Below are positions 43,411 through 51,592 of a stretch of 64,000 nucleotides of DNA, piece by piece. Source of the DNA: Pseudomonas berkeleyensis (GTDB lineage Bacteria > Pseudomonadota > Gammaproteobacteria > Pseudomonadales > Pseudomonadaceae); contig NZ_CP059139.1 of the NCBI RefSeq assembly GCF_014109765.1, positions 2,422,001-2,486,000 of the forward strand. The letters are read 5' to 3'. A program made the translations under genes and the position numbers. Below the pieces are notes generated by a model. It was not told where the DNA came from. It saw only the letters and a list, made by a program, of their open reading frames with translations, and did no database searches. Position 1 is the stretch's first letter. The number at the start of each line of letters is the position of its first letter.

Positions 43411-44403
43411 TCACTTTTGTTTGTAGGCGAAGAGCGCAGGCGAGCCGCCCGTGTGTAGGAACAGCAGCGGCCCATTGCCAGGAAAGGCGCCTCGCTCAAG
43501 CCCATCGAGCAAGCCGGCGAAGGCTTTGGCAGTGTAGACCGGGTCGAGCAGAATCGCTTCCAGGCGCGCCAGCAGGCGAATGGCGTCCAGGCCGGCAGCG
43601 TTGCTCTCGCCGTAGCGTGGCGCGAAATAGGCGTCCCATAGCTCTGGTGTGACTCCGGGTGGCACGTCTACGCCAAGCAGCTCGGCCGTGCGCTGTAGCA
43701 GGCTTTCCACCTTGGGGCGCTGCGCGGCTTCGCTGCGCGAAACGGTCACGCCGATCACCCGAGTGCCGGGGCGTGCCGTTTCCAGCGCCAACGCCAGGCC
43801 TGCGTGAGTGCCAGCGCTGCCGGAGGCCAGCACCACGGCGGCGAAGTCCTGGCCGCTGGCGGTGATCTGCTCGGCCAATTCCAGCCCACCGCGCACGTAG
43901 CCGAGCGCGCCGAGTGCATTGGAGCCGCCAATCGGCACCAGGTAGGGACGTCGTCCGGCAGCGCTGAGGCGTTGGCTGGCGTCCTCCAACAACTGGTCGG
44001 CGTTGTCCAGACTGGCGACCTTTTCCACCTCGGCACCGAACAGGTCGAGCAACAGGCGATTGCCATTGCTCAGGTAGTCGTCGCTGCGGCTGTCGATGGG
44101 GTTCTCCAGCAGGGCCAGGCAGCCCAGCCCCAATTGCGCGGCGACCGCTGCGGTCTGCCGCACGTGGTTGGACTGGATGGCCCCGGCGGTGACCAGTACG
44201 TCGGCTCCCCTGGCCTGAGCATCGGCGGCGAGGTACTCCAGTTTGCGCGCCTTGTTGCCACCGAGTGCCAGTGGAGTCAGGTCATCGCGTTTTATCCAGA
44301 TATCGCGGCCCAGATGCTGGGACAGGCGTGGCAGGTGTTGCAGGGCGGTGGCCTGAGGAACCAGCGTCAGGCGGGGGAAGCGGGCGAGGGCGGTGGTGAG
44401 CAT
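43411..44403 (-). CDS. dcyD: D-cysteine desulfhydrase
   Basis: A 330-residue fold-type II PLP enzyme of the ACC deaminase/D-cysteine desulfhydrase family, which releases pyruvate, ammonia and H2S from D-cysteine. Motifs: DIWIKRDDLTPLALGGNKARKLEYL (PLP lysine in GGNKARK), GAIQSNHVRQTAAVAA and ASGSAGTHAGLALAL. It is upstream of, and on the same strand as, the tcyJLN transporter, the same gene set as in E. coli (fliY-dcyD-yecSC). 1-Aminocyclopropane-1-carboxylate deaminase is the alternative, but the transporter favours D-cysteine. Confidence 0.87.
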   Translation of the reverse strand: MLTTALARFPRLTLVPQATALQHLPRLSQHLGRDIWIKRDDLTPLALGGNKARKLEYLAADAQARGADVLVTAGAIQSNHVRQTAAVAAQLGLGCLALLENPIDSRSDDYLSNGNRLLLDLFGAEVEKVASLDNADQLLEDASQRLSAAGRRPYLVPIGGSNALGALGYVRGGLELAEQITASGQDFAAVVLASGSAGTHAGLALALETARPGTRVIGVTVSRSEAAQRPKVESLLQRTAELLGVDVPPGVTPELWDAYFAPRYGESNAAGLDAIRLLARLEAILLDPVYTAKAFAGLLDGLERGAFPGNGPLLFLHTGGSPALFAYKQK

Positions 44404-44491
44404 GGGAGCCTCCTGGTGGCGAAGGCTATTGACTCTAGGTGGGAGAAGGCTGGGCTCACAAGCGCAAGCGGAATATTATTTTGGATATAAG

Positions 44492-44512
44492 AAAATAATT
44501 AATAATTATTTT
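44492..44512. promoter_or_regulatory. AT-rich palindrome between dcyD and metQ
   Basis: AAAATAATTA-A-TAATTATTTT, perfect 10-base arms, in the divergent dcyD/metQ promoter region. It shares the half-site AAAATAATTA with the palindrome upstream of the encapsulin operon (13418-13435). Confidence 0.55.
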
Positions 44513-44628
44513 ATGGAATAAAAATTTATTCGTACTGTCGCGCTCAGCCCGCCACATCCGTCGGGCATCTGCCAAAACGCGCCGGACTGTCGATCCAGCC
44601 GGTGCCACAGACCGAGAACAAGGACACC

Positions 44629-45411
44629 ATGAAGAAGACCCTGCTGTTGACCGCTCTGGCCGCTGCCCTGACTGCCTCCCTGGCCCACGCTGGCGAAAAG
44701 CTGAGCGTCGCCGCCACGCCGGTGCCGCATGCCGAAATCCTCGAACTGATCAAGCCAGAACTGGCCAAGCAAGGCGTGGATCTGGATATCAAGGTCTTCA
44801 CCGACTACGTTCAACCCAACCTGCAGGTGAGCCAGAAGAATCTGGATGCCAACTACTTCCAGACCAAGCCGTACCTGGACACTTTCAATGCGCAGCGCGG
44901 TACCGAGCTGGTGATCGTGCAGGGCGTACACGTCGAGCCCTTCGGCGCCTATTCGACCAAGTACAAGTCCCTCGACGAACTGCCCAATGGCGCCACCATC
45001 GCCATCCCCAACGAAGTCAGCACCAGCGGGCGTGCGCTGCTCCTGCTGCAGAAGGCCGGCCTGCTAACTCTCAAGGATCCCAACAGCGCCCAGGCTCTGC
45101 CGCGCGACATCGCCGATAACCCACGCAACTTCAAGTTCCGTGAGCTGGAAGCGGCTACCGTGCCACGCGTGCTGAATCAGGTCGACCTGGCGCTGATCAA
45201 CACCAACTACGCGCTGGAAGCCAAGCTCAATCCCAAGCGCGATGCGTTGGTGATCGAAGGCAGCGACTCGCCATACGTCAACTATCTGGTGACCCGCCCG
45301 GATAACAAGGACAGCGAGGCGATCAAGAAACTCTCCGCTGCGCTGACCAGTCCGGAGGTGAAGGCCTTCATCGAGAAACGTTACGAAGGTGCGGTGCTGC
45401 CGGCTTTCTGA
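44629..45411 (+). CDS. metQ: MetQ-family methionine-binding protein
   Basis: A 260-residue NlpA/MetQ-type binding protein. The signal peptide ends ASLAHA with no lipobox cysteine, so it is a soluble periplasmic protein rather than a lipoprotein. Class motifs: VAATPVPHAEILELIKPELAKQGVDLDIKVFTDYVQPNLQV and DANYFQTKPYLD. No metN or metI follows; it is an orphan that must share a transporter encoded elsewhere. It diverges from dcyD over an AT-rich region. D- or L-methionine or a related thioether is the probable ligand. Confidence 0.86.
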   Translation: MKKTLLLTALAAALTASLAHAGEKLSVAATPVPHAEILELIKPELAKQGVDLDIKVFTDYVQPNLQVSQKNLDANYFQTKPYLDTFNAQRGTELVIVQGVHVEPFGAYSTKYKSLDELPNGATIAIPNEVSTSGRALLLLQKAGLLTLKDPNSAQALPRDIADNPRNFKFRELEAATVPRVLNQVDLALINTNYALEAKLNPKRDALVIEGSDSPYVNYLVTRPDNKDSEAIKKLSAALTSPEVKAFIEKRYEGAVLPAF

Positions 45412-45442
45412 ACCGATTTACCCGGCTGATGCCAATCACTAC

Positions 45443-45480
45443 GTAGGGGACGCACGGCAGGTGATCCTGCAATCCCCTAC
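45443..45480. repeat. Inverted repeat after metQ
   Basis: GTAGGGGA and TCCCCTAC enclose an inner GCAGGTGATCCTGC hairpin, 31 bases after the metQ stop. It may stabilise or end the metQ mRNA. Confidence 0.55.
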
Positions 45481-45579
45481 AGAATGGCTGATCGGTATTG
45501 ACCACCCGGTGGCTCTTTTTGTGTCGCAGCTGCCCACCGTAGATCACGGTAGTAAACCTGTACCAACGGGTTTGCGTTT

Positions 45580-45617
45580 ACGCCGAGCCGGCTTAGCCGA
45601 CTCGGCGTTCTTTTTTT
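45580..45617 (+). terminator. Rho-independent terminator
   Basis: ACGCCGAG and CTCGGCGT pair around an inner GGCTTAGCC hairpin, followed by TTCTTTTTTT. It lies between metQ and the convergent lipoprotein gene and can serve the plus strand. Confidence 0.8.
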
Positions 45618-45664
45618 GCGCGTCTGGATCTGGGCGCTGCCGGGCTATTCACTGTGCCCATGGC

Positions 45665-46087
45665 TCACAGACTGAAGTAATTGCTACAGGCACCACGGAT
45701 ATTGTCGTGGTAGTCGAAGCGCTGGACGATCTTGTTCTGATCGATGTCCATCATCACCGAGCAACTGTAATGACGCGTACGCGTTGAATATTCGTTGTAG
45801 CGGTACCAGCCGCCCGGCCCTGGCGCGATGTAACTGGAGGAAAGCTCTTCCCAGCTGCGATTCCAATTGTCGAACCACAGATACTGCTGGCGGCCGTCGC
45901 CGAGATCCTTGATCACGTGCGGTTCACCATACTGGGCGATGGCCTCTGAGGCAGGCTTGCCGGGCCAGGAGTTCTTCGCCATCAGACCGGGGATATTGGG
46001 AATGGCCCGCTCCATGGGACTGCCGACACAACCGGCCAGCATCAGGCTGGCGAGTATCGGCAGAGCGTAAAGCGTCTTGGTCGGCAT
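45665..46087 (-). CDS. Small conserved lipoprotein
   Basis: A 140-residue protein with lipobox MLAGC (Cys20) and a mature domain EAIAQYGEPHVIKDLGDGRQQYLWFDNW, resembling the small outer-membrane lipoproteins of the SmpA/OmlA-like type (YGEP, then a tryptophan-rich strand). The ATG at 46087 has AAGGAGG seven bases upstream. The C-terminus contains two cysteines (HYSCSVMMD and GACSNYFSL), possibly a disulfide. No operon partner is evident. I do not know its function. Confidence 0.78.
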   Translation of the reverse strand: MPTKTLYALPILASLMLAGCVGSPMERAIPNIPGLMAKNSWPGKPASEAIAQYGEPHVIKDLGDGRQQYLWFDNWNRSWEELSSSYIAPGPGGWYRYNEYSTRTRHYSCSVMMDIDQNKIVQRFDYHDNIRGACSNYFSL

Positions 46088-46267
46088 GGAACCTCCTTGT
46101 GCGCGCTTGTGGCATGAGTGAAGCCCGACGCTAGCGCAGCCGATCAGCCAGCAGAACCGCAGCGAAGAAGGCGAGCACCAATAATGGGACGAATTTATCG
46201 TTGTGCGGCCATGGCCCGACAAACAGCAGCTTGCGCACCACGCGGCGCGTCGATTGTGGTGGAGGTT

Positions 46268-46800
46268 GTAGGAGTGGCTTCAGCCACGAAAAGCTCGCGG
46301 CTGAAGCCGCTCCTACAGGGCGGTAGGGTGCGCCGTGCGCACCGCATGGATCGCCGATTATGGCGGGGTCTGCAGGCGTTACTTCAGCCACGCAAAAGCT
46401 CGCGGCTGAAGCCGCTCCTACGGGGCGGTAGGGTGCGCTGTGCGCACCGCATGGCTCGCCGATTATGACGGGGTCTGCAGGCGTTGCTTCAGCCACGCAA
46501 AAGCTCGCGGCTGAAGCCGCTCCTACGAGGCGGTAGGGTGCGCCGTGCGCACCGCGTGTATCGCCGATTGTGGCGGGATCTGCAGGCGTTGCTTCAGTCA
46601 CGAAAAGGCTCGCGGCTGAAGCCGCTCCTACAGGGCGGTAGGGTGCGCTGTGCACACCGCATGGATCGCCGATTATGGCGAGGTCTATAGGCGTTACTTC
46701 AGCCACTCAAAAGCTCGCGGCTGAAGCCGCTCCTACGAGGCGGTAGGGTGCGCCGTGCGCACCGCGTGTATCGCCGGTTGTGGTGGGGGTGTAGGAGTAG
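46268..46800. repeat. 105-bp tandem repeat array, about five units
   Basis: The sequence CGGTAGGGTGCGC recurs at 46321, 46426, 46531, 46636 and 46741, exactly 105 bases apart. Each unit combines two palindromes: CTTCAGCC(A)CG...CGCGGCTGAAGCCG ending CTCCTAC, and GTAGGGTGCGCNGTGCGCACC, joined by TCGCCGATTATGGCGGGGTC-like spacer. Units differ by a few substitutions. Because 105 is divisible by three, frames stay open on both strands, but I see no sign of coding. Confidence 0.93.
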
Positions 46801-46849
46801 GGAGCACCAGTGTGCGCAGGTATGCGCGACGAAACCGCCGCGCCCTTTC

Positions 46850-48433
46850 TCAGATCACACGGAAATGATGGGTACCGTCGCGACCAAGCTGTTCGACCAA
46901 GCCGAACTCCCAGTCCAGGTAACCCTGCATGGCCTCGCGCGGGTTGTCGGTGCCCTCGTACGGGCGGCGATAGCGGTCGCTGCGCGGCACGGCCAGGTGC
47001 TGGTCACCGGCTTCCACCGGCAGGCCGGCAGCGACCCAGGCTGCAGTGCCGCCTTCAAGCAACGTCACCGGTTTGCCGGTCAGCTCTTCCAGCTCGCTGA
47101 CCACGAAACGCGCCAGCAGGCTGCTGCCGCAGGTCAGCACGTAGCGCTCGGCCACCGGCAGTTTCTCCAGTGCTTGCGGCAGTTGCGAACGCAGCGCCCA
47201 CCAGGCGCCGGGGATATGCCGAGCGACATGATTGGCGCTGGCGGTGAAATCGAGCACCAGGGTATTGCCCTCGGCCTGCCAGGTGGCCAGCGTCGGGGCA
47301 TCGATGGCGGCAGGTTGGGGCAGGGCCGGCAGCGGTGGCTGCCAGGCGCCGCGCGCAGTGAAGTCGCTGTCCTGCAGGCCATCGAGCACATGCACGTCCC
47401 AACCCATCTGCGCCAGCCAGGAGGCGCTCATGTTGGCGCGCACACCGTCGCTATCGGCCAGCACCACGCGGGCGCCGCGCACGCTGGCGAAATGATCGGT
47501 TTCCTGCACCAGTTGCCCGCCCGGCGTGGAACGGGCGCCCGGCAGGTGGCCGGCTTCGTATTCTTCCGGAGTGCGCACATCGAACAGGTAGGTGGTGCGT
47601 CCGGCTTCGGCTTGCCAGCGCGCCAGATCCTCCAGGTTGGCGCGGCCCACGCCGGCCTTGTCCGCCACGGCGCGGGCCGATTGTGCCGCTTGTTCATGGT
47701 TGTTCGCGCTGACTTCGCCAAAGCGGCGGGCCTGGCCATGCTCCAGCTGTTGGCCGGCCAGCGTCCAGCCGATGGTGCCATTGCGCAGGGCCGACACGGG
47801 GTTGGGAATGCCGGCGTTGACCAGCGATTGGGTGCCGATGATGCTGCGGGTACGTCCGGCGCAGTTGACCACGATGCGGGTGGCCGGGTTCGGCGCCAGT
47901 TCGCGTGCGCGCAGTACCAGTTCGGCGCCCGGCACGCTGATGCCGGTAGGAATGCTCATGGTCTGGTATTCGTCGAAGCGGCGCGCGTCGAGCACCACCA
48001 CGTCGGTCTTGGCGTCGAGCAGCGCTTTCACTTCTTCTGCGGCCAGCGATGGCGTGTGGCGCACGCTTTCCACCAGTTCACCGAAGGCTTTGCTCGGCAC
48101 GTTGACGTCGCGGAACAGCTCGCCGCCAGCAGTGCGCCAGCCGGCCAGGCCGCCTTCGAGCAGCGCCACGTCGCTGTAGCCGAGGGCAAGCAGGCGCTTG
48201 CCGGCTTTCTGGGCGAGGCCTTCGCCATCGTCATAGACGGTCACGGCGGTGTCGCGACGCGGGATGCGGGCGTAGACCTCCAACTCCAGCTTGGACAGCG
48301 GGATGTTGGCGGCGAACAGCGGGTGCTCTTCGGCGAAAGGCGCTTCTTCACGTACATCGATCAGGGCCACTTCCTGCTTGTCGAGCAGGGCCTGGCGGAT
48401 GGTATGGAAGGAACGGGTAGCAATCTGGCTCAT
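46850..48433 (-). CDS. Four-domain rhodanese sulfurtransferase
   Basis: A 527-residue cytoplasmic protein with four rhodanese-like domains (about 5-105, 125-235, 265-375 and 385-490). Only domains 2 (NCAGRTRS) and 4 (LTCGSSLLA) have the active cysteine; domains 1 (VYDDGEG) and 3 (LADSDGV) have lost it and are probably structural. It overlaps the thiol dioxygenase gene by four bases. From memory it corresponds to P. aeruginosa PA2603 (unverified). It likely handles sulfane sulfur arising from thiol oxidation. The rhodanese at 13524 is unrelated in architecture. Confidence 0.9.
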   Translation of the reverse strand: MSQIATRSFHTIRQALLDKQEVALIDVREEAPFAEEHPLFAANIPLSKLELEVYARIPRRDTAVTVYDDGEGLAQKAGKRLLALGYSDVALLEGGLAGWRTAGGELFRDVNVPSKAFGELVESVRHTPSLAAEEVKALLDAKTDVVVLDARRFDEYQTMSIPTGISVPGAELVLRARELAPNPATRIVVNCAGRTRSIIGTQSLVNAGIPNPVSALRNGTIGWTLAGQQLEHGQARRFGEVSANNHEQAAQSARAVADKAGVGRANLEDLARWQAEAGRTTYLFDVRTPEEYEAGHLPGARSTPGGQLVQETDHFASVRGARVVLADSDGVRANMSASWLAQMGWDVHVLDGLQDSDFTARGAWQPPLPALPQPAAIDAPTLATWQAEGNTLVLDFTASANHVARHIPGAWWALRSQLPQALEKLPVAERYVLTCGSSLLARFVVSELEELTGKPVTLLEGGTAAWVAAGLPVEAGDQHLAVPRSDRYRRPYEGTDNPREAMQGYLDWEFGLVEQLGRDGTHHFRVI

Positions 48434-49032
48434 GCGGGGTTCTCTTTGGACAGGTCCCAGAGGTTGGGAAGAAGACTGTTGGAATAGCCGGAAATGAAGG
48501 TTTTCTCGCTGCCGTCCTGCAGGTAGACGGCACGCTTCACAGCGCCGATGTTGGCGCCGTAGACGTGGATGCTGATCGAGGTGCGGTCGGCGAAGGCGTT
48601 GCTGACCTGGTGGATGTCGCCGATGCGCGGTGAGACCGCCTCGACATGCCCCGGCTCCAGGCGCACCGCTTGGCCCTCGGCGCGCAGGCCGCTGGCGTCG
48701 ATGGCAAAGCCTTGAGACAGCTCGGCACCGCGCAACATGCCGATCAGGCCCCAGACCCGGTGGTCGTGTACCGGCGTTTGCTGGCCCGGCCCCCAGACGA
48801 AACTGACGATGGAAAAGCGCTGGCGCGAATCGGCGTGCAGCAGGTACTGCTGGTAGCGTTGTGGGTCAGGTTGGGCGAATGCTTCGGGCAGCCAGTCGTC
48901 GTGGCTGACCAACTGCCGCAACAGCTCGGCGCCGCGCTCCAGCACCACGGTTTCCTCGGGCTGCTGGTCGAGCAGGGTGGCCAGTTGGTCGATGAAGCCG
49001 CGCAGCCTGGACAGGTTGGGTTGGACGCTCAT
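48430..49032 (-). CDS. Thiol dioxygenase, probable 3-mercaptopropionate dioxygenase
   Basis: A 200-residue cupin of the cysteine dioxygenase family that adds O2 to a thiol to make a sulfinate. The iron ligands are in PVHDHRVWGLIGMLRGAE (H-x-H) and a third histidine in GDIHQVSNA. The VWGLIG version and the link to a rhodanese and a divergent LysR gene match the Pseudomonas 3-mercaptopropionate dioxygenase group (PA2602, from memory, unverified), so 3-mercaptopropionate is preferred over cysteine. It overlaps the rhodanese gene by four bases. Confidence 0.85.
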   Translation of the reverse strand: MSVQPNLSRLRGFIDQLATLLDQQPEETVVLERGAELLRQLVSHDDWLPEAFAQPDPQRYQQYLLHADSRQRFSIVSFVWGPGQQTPVHDHRVWGLIGMLRGAELSQGFAIDASGLRAEGQAVRLEPGHVEAVSPRIGDIHQVSNAFADRTSISIHVYGANIGAVKRAVYLQDGSEKTFISGYSNSLLPNLWDLSKENPA

Positions 49033-49124
49033 GAGTGGTTTCCGCTGAAAGACAACGCTAAGGTAGCAAGCTCGCTATAATCATAAAAATTCAATTTATT
49101 CATAAGCTAATATGCGAATTAAGA

Positions 49125-50030
49125 ATGAAGATAGATGACATCGATGCCTTCGTCGCGGTGATTCGCCTGCAGTCGCTGAACCAGGCGGCTGAATCGCTGC
49201 AACTCACCCAGTCAGCTATTACCCGGCGCCTGCAGAATTTCGAGGAAGCGCTGGGTGTGGAATTGCTCGATCGCAACACCAAGCCGCTCAAGCCGACGCC
49301 CATCGGTTTGCGAGTGTATGAACAGTGCCGTTCGGTGCAGCGCGAGGTCGATGCCCTGCGCGATCTGGTGGCCAGCGATGCGATGCCATCGGGCTCGTTG
49401 CGCCTCGGTGTGCCACAGACGGTGGGCGATACGCTGTTGCTGGAAGCGCTGCAGCGCCTGCAGGGCGCCTATCCGGATCTGCAGGTGCAGGTGTCCAATG
49501 GCTGGGGCGGCGGGCTGCTCAAGCGTCTGGAGAACGGTGAGCTGGATGCGGTGGCGGCATTGTTCCCGGCGGGCAAGGTGTTCCCCGAAGGCCTGGTGGG
49601 GCAGTCGCTGGCGCGCATGAACCTGGTAGTGGTGGCGCCCAAGGGCTTTGCCAGCAAACGCAGTTGCCGCCTGGCCGAGTGCCAGGCACGGGGCTGGGTG
49701 CTCAATCCGGATGGTTGCGGTTTCCGCGCTGGTCTGCAGCGGGCGCTGGCGGAGCAGGGACTGAATTTGTCGGTGAACCTGGAAATCTTCGGCACCGATC
49801 TGCAACTGGGCCTGGTGGCCAATGGCATGGGCCTAGGCCTGGTACCGGCGCCGTTGCTGGAAGGCAGCCGCCATCGCGAGCGCCTGGAAATGCTCAACGT
49901 CAGCGACTTCAAACCGGTGATCGACCTGTGGCTGGTGCGTGCTGCCTTCGTCGGCAACCTGCAGGGCGCCGTCGACCTGTTCGGTGAAGTGATCGCCGAG
50001 CGGCTGGGGGAAAGCGGCAGCGCAGCGTGA
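49125..50030 (+). CDS. LysR-family regulator of the thiol dioxygenase operon
   Basis: A 301-residue LysR regulator: HTH in IDAFVAVIRLQSLNQAAESLQLTQSAITRRLQNFEEALG and a periplasmic-binding-fold effector domain from about residue 85 (GSLRLGVPQTVGDTLLLEAL). It diverges from the dioxygenase/rhodanese pair across 92 bases that are AT-rich and contain the promoters. It very probably activates that operon in response to a thiol or sulfinate. Confidence 0.88.
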   Translation: MKIDDIDAFVAVIRLQSLNQAAESLQLTQSAITRRLQNFEEALGVELLDRNTKPLKPTPIGLRVYEQCRSVQREVDALRDLVASDAMPSGSLRLGVPQTVGDTLLLEALQRLQGAYPDLQVQVSNGWGGGLLKRLENGELDAVAALFPAGKVFPEGLVGQSLARMNLVVVAPKGFASKRSCRLAECQARGWVLNPDGCGFRAGLQRALAEQGLNLSVNLEIFGTDLQLGLVANGMGLGLVPAPLLEGSRHRERLEMLNVSDFKPVIDLWLVRAAFVGNLQGAVDLFGEVIAERLGESGSAA

Positions 50031-50040
50031 TCCTGTAGCT

Positions 50041-50141
50041 GTAGGGTGCGCCGTGCGCACCGGCACCTGGACAGGAGAGAGTGCTGTCAGGTGTGGGTGA
50101 GTTATCGGGGCGAATGTCTTGGTGCGCACGGCGCACCCTAC
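50041..50141. repeat. Paired REP-like palindromes (GTAGGGTGCGC type)
   Basis: GTAGGGTGCGCCGTGCGCACC at 50041-50061 faces its exact inverse (GGTGCGCACGGCGCACCCTAC) at 50121-50141, about 60 bases apart, directly after the LysR stop. Confidence 0.85.
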
Positions 50142-50208
50142 GGGCTGTGCGCTGGCGTTCTTCGCCTATGCATAGGCCCGGTGTTGCGGCATGCCCCAGC
50201 GGGAGGCC

Positions 50209-50268
50209 GTAGCCCGGATGAAATCCGGGGATTGCCGCCACGGGGCTCCCGGATTGCATCCGGGCTAC
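50209..50268. repeat. REP palindrome (GTAGCCCGGAT type), copy 3
   Basis: GTAGCCCGGATGAAATCCGGG paired with its inverse ending ATCCGGGCTAC, in the gap between the LysR gene and the luciferase-like monooxygenase operon. Confidence 0.82.
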
Positions 50269-50399
50269 GGCGGTACGCGGCCTACGCAACACCTGCTCTA
50301 TCAATATGCGTAACGCGCAAAATGAAAAATCATTAAGTGCGCAATTTGCATATTACGTTATGACTAAAATGAATTTCCCTCCTGCGAAACTTGTCGATA

Positions 50400-50440
50400 G
50401 CTTATAAGCATCCGTTAGGCAATAACGTCTGCTTATAAGC
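50400..50440. promoter_or_regulatory. Twin GCTTATAAGC palindromes upstream of the monooxygenase operon
   Basis: The 10-base palindrome GCTTATAAGC occurs at 50400-50409 and 50431-50440, 31 bases apart (about three helical turns), 50-90 bases before the monooxygenase ATG. This geometry suits cooperative binding of a dimeric regulator, perhaps CysB or another LysR protein (inference). Confidence 0.6.
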
Positions 50441-50489
50441 AAAACGCGTTCTTGTGCTGGCGATTGGCATAACCACACAGGAGCGCGAC

Positions 50490-51575
50490 ATGAGCGTGGA
50501 AATCATCGGCATGATCACCGCCACCCCCAGTGCCGAGGTGGATCAGCCGTTGGGCGAGGCGGTGGATGCGGACTTCGTGCGCCGCTTCGCCCAGGCTCAC
50601 GAGCAGGCCGGTTTCGACCGCGCACTGGTCGGCTATTTCTCCAATGGTGCCGAAGGCGCCGTGGTCAGCTCGTTCATCGCCGCCGCCACCGAGCGCCTTG
50701 GCATTCTGCTGGCCTACCGTCCGGGCGTGATCGCGCCGCCGCTGGCCGCTCGCCAGTTGGCGACACTGGATCAGTTCAGCAATGGCCGCCTGGCGCTCAA
50801 CGTCATCAGTGGCGGCAGCGATGCCGACCAGCAGCGCGATGGCGACTGGCTCGACCACGACCAGCGCTACGCCCGCACCGATGAATACCTGAATGCCCTC
50901 AAGGCGATCTGGACGGCCAATGCGCCGGTCGATCACGACGGCACCTACTACCGCTTCAAGGGCGCGCTGCCGAACGTGCGCACCCAGCAGAAGCCGCATA
51001 TCCCGATCTACTTCAGTGGCTCCTCGCCAGCGGCCATCGACGTTGCCGCACGCCACGCAGACACCTACATGCTGTGGGGCGAGCCGGTCGCTGATTTCGC
51101 CGAGCACGTGCAGCGCGTACGTGCCGCTGCCCAGGCGCAGGGGCGCAGCCCGCGGGTGTCGGTGTCGTTCCGGCCGATCGTGGCGGACACCGAGGAGGCG
51201 GCCTGGAAACGCGCCGCCGAGATCCTCGAGCGTATCCGTGACAACCGCACGCGCCTTGGCCTGCCGATCAATGACCACGCACCGGCCAATGCCGGTTCGC
51301 AGCGCCTGCTGGCCGCTGCCCAGCGCGGCGAAGTGCTGGACGAGCGCCTGTGGACGGGCGTCGCCCGCCTGACCGGCGCGCAGTGGAACTCCACTGCCCT
51401 GGTCGGCACGTCCGAGCAGGTGGCGCAGTCCCTCGGCCGCTACTGGCAGCACGGCGCTTCTACCTTCCTGATTCGCGGCTTCGACCCCCTGGACGACGCC
51501 GAACGCTATGGCCGGGGTTTGATCCCGGCAATCCGTGAACACATCGCCACCCTGCAACAGCGCCGGGCCGGCTGA
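50490..51575 (+). CDS. SsuD-like FMNH2-dependent monooxygenase 1
   Basis: A 361-residue luciferase-like monooxygenase of the SsuD/SfnG class: MSVEIIGMITATPSAEVDQP at the N-terminus, SNGRLALNVISGGSDADQQRDGDWLDHDQRY and IYFSGSSPAAIDVAARHAD, FRPIVADTEEAAW, and FLIRGFDPLDDAERYGR at the end. The ATG at 50490 has CAGGAG upstream. It leads an operon with an orphan binding protein, a paralogue (52554) and a DszC-like enzyme. It probably removes sulfur from a sulfonate or sulfone; the exact substrate is unknown. Confidence 0.86.
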   Translation: MSVEIIGMITATPSAEVDQPLGEAVDADFVRRFAQAHEQAGFDRALVGYFSNGAEGAVVSSFIAAATERLGILLAYRPGVIAPPLAARQLATLDQFSNGRLALNVISGGSDADQQRDGDWLDHDQRYARTDEYLNALKAIWTANAPVDHDGTYYRFKGALPNVRTQQKPHIPIYFSGSSPAAIDVAARHADTYMLWGEPVADFAEHVQRVRAAAQAQGRSPRVSVSFRPIVADTEEAAWKRAAEILERIRDNRTRLGLPINDHAPANAGSQRLLAAAQRGEVLDERLWTGVARLTGAQWNSTALVGTSEQVAQSLGRYWQHGASTFLIRGFDPLDDAERYGRGLIPAIREHIATLQQRRAG

Positions 51576-51592
51576 CCTTTGGAGACTGCCTC

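Noticed and set aside
46118..46706. Repetitive open frames on both strands in the 105-bp array
   Set aside because: The frames stay open because the repeat length is a multiple of three; the DNA consists of REP palindromes, with no ribosome site or start context.
46268..46800. CRISPR array
   Set aside because: The units are directly adjacent 105-bp near-identical repeats, with no unique spacers and no cas genes.
46748..48487. Long plus-strand open frame (579 residues) opposite the four-domain rhodanese
   Set aside because: It starts in the tandem repeat array and has no recognisable motif; the minus strand encodes rhodanese loops.
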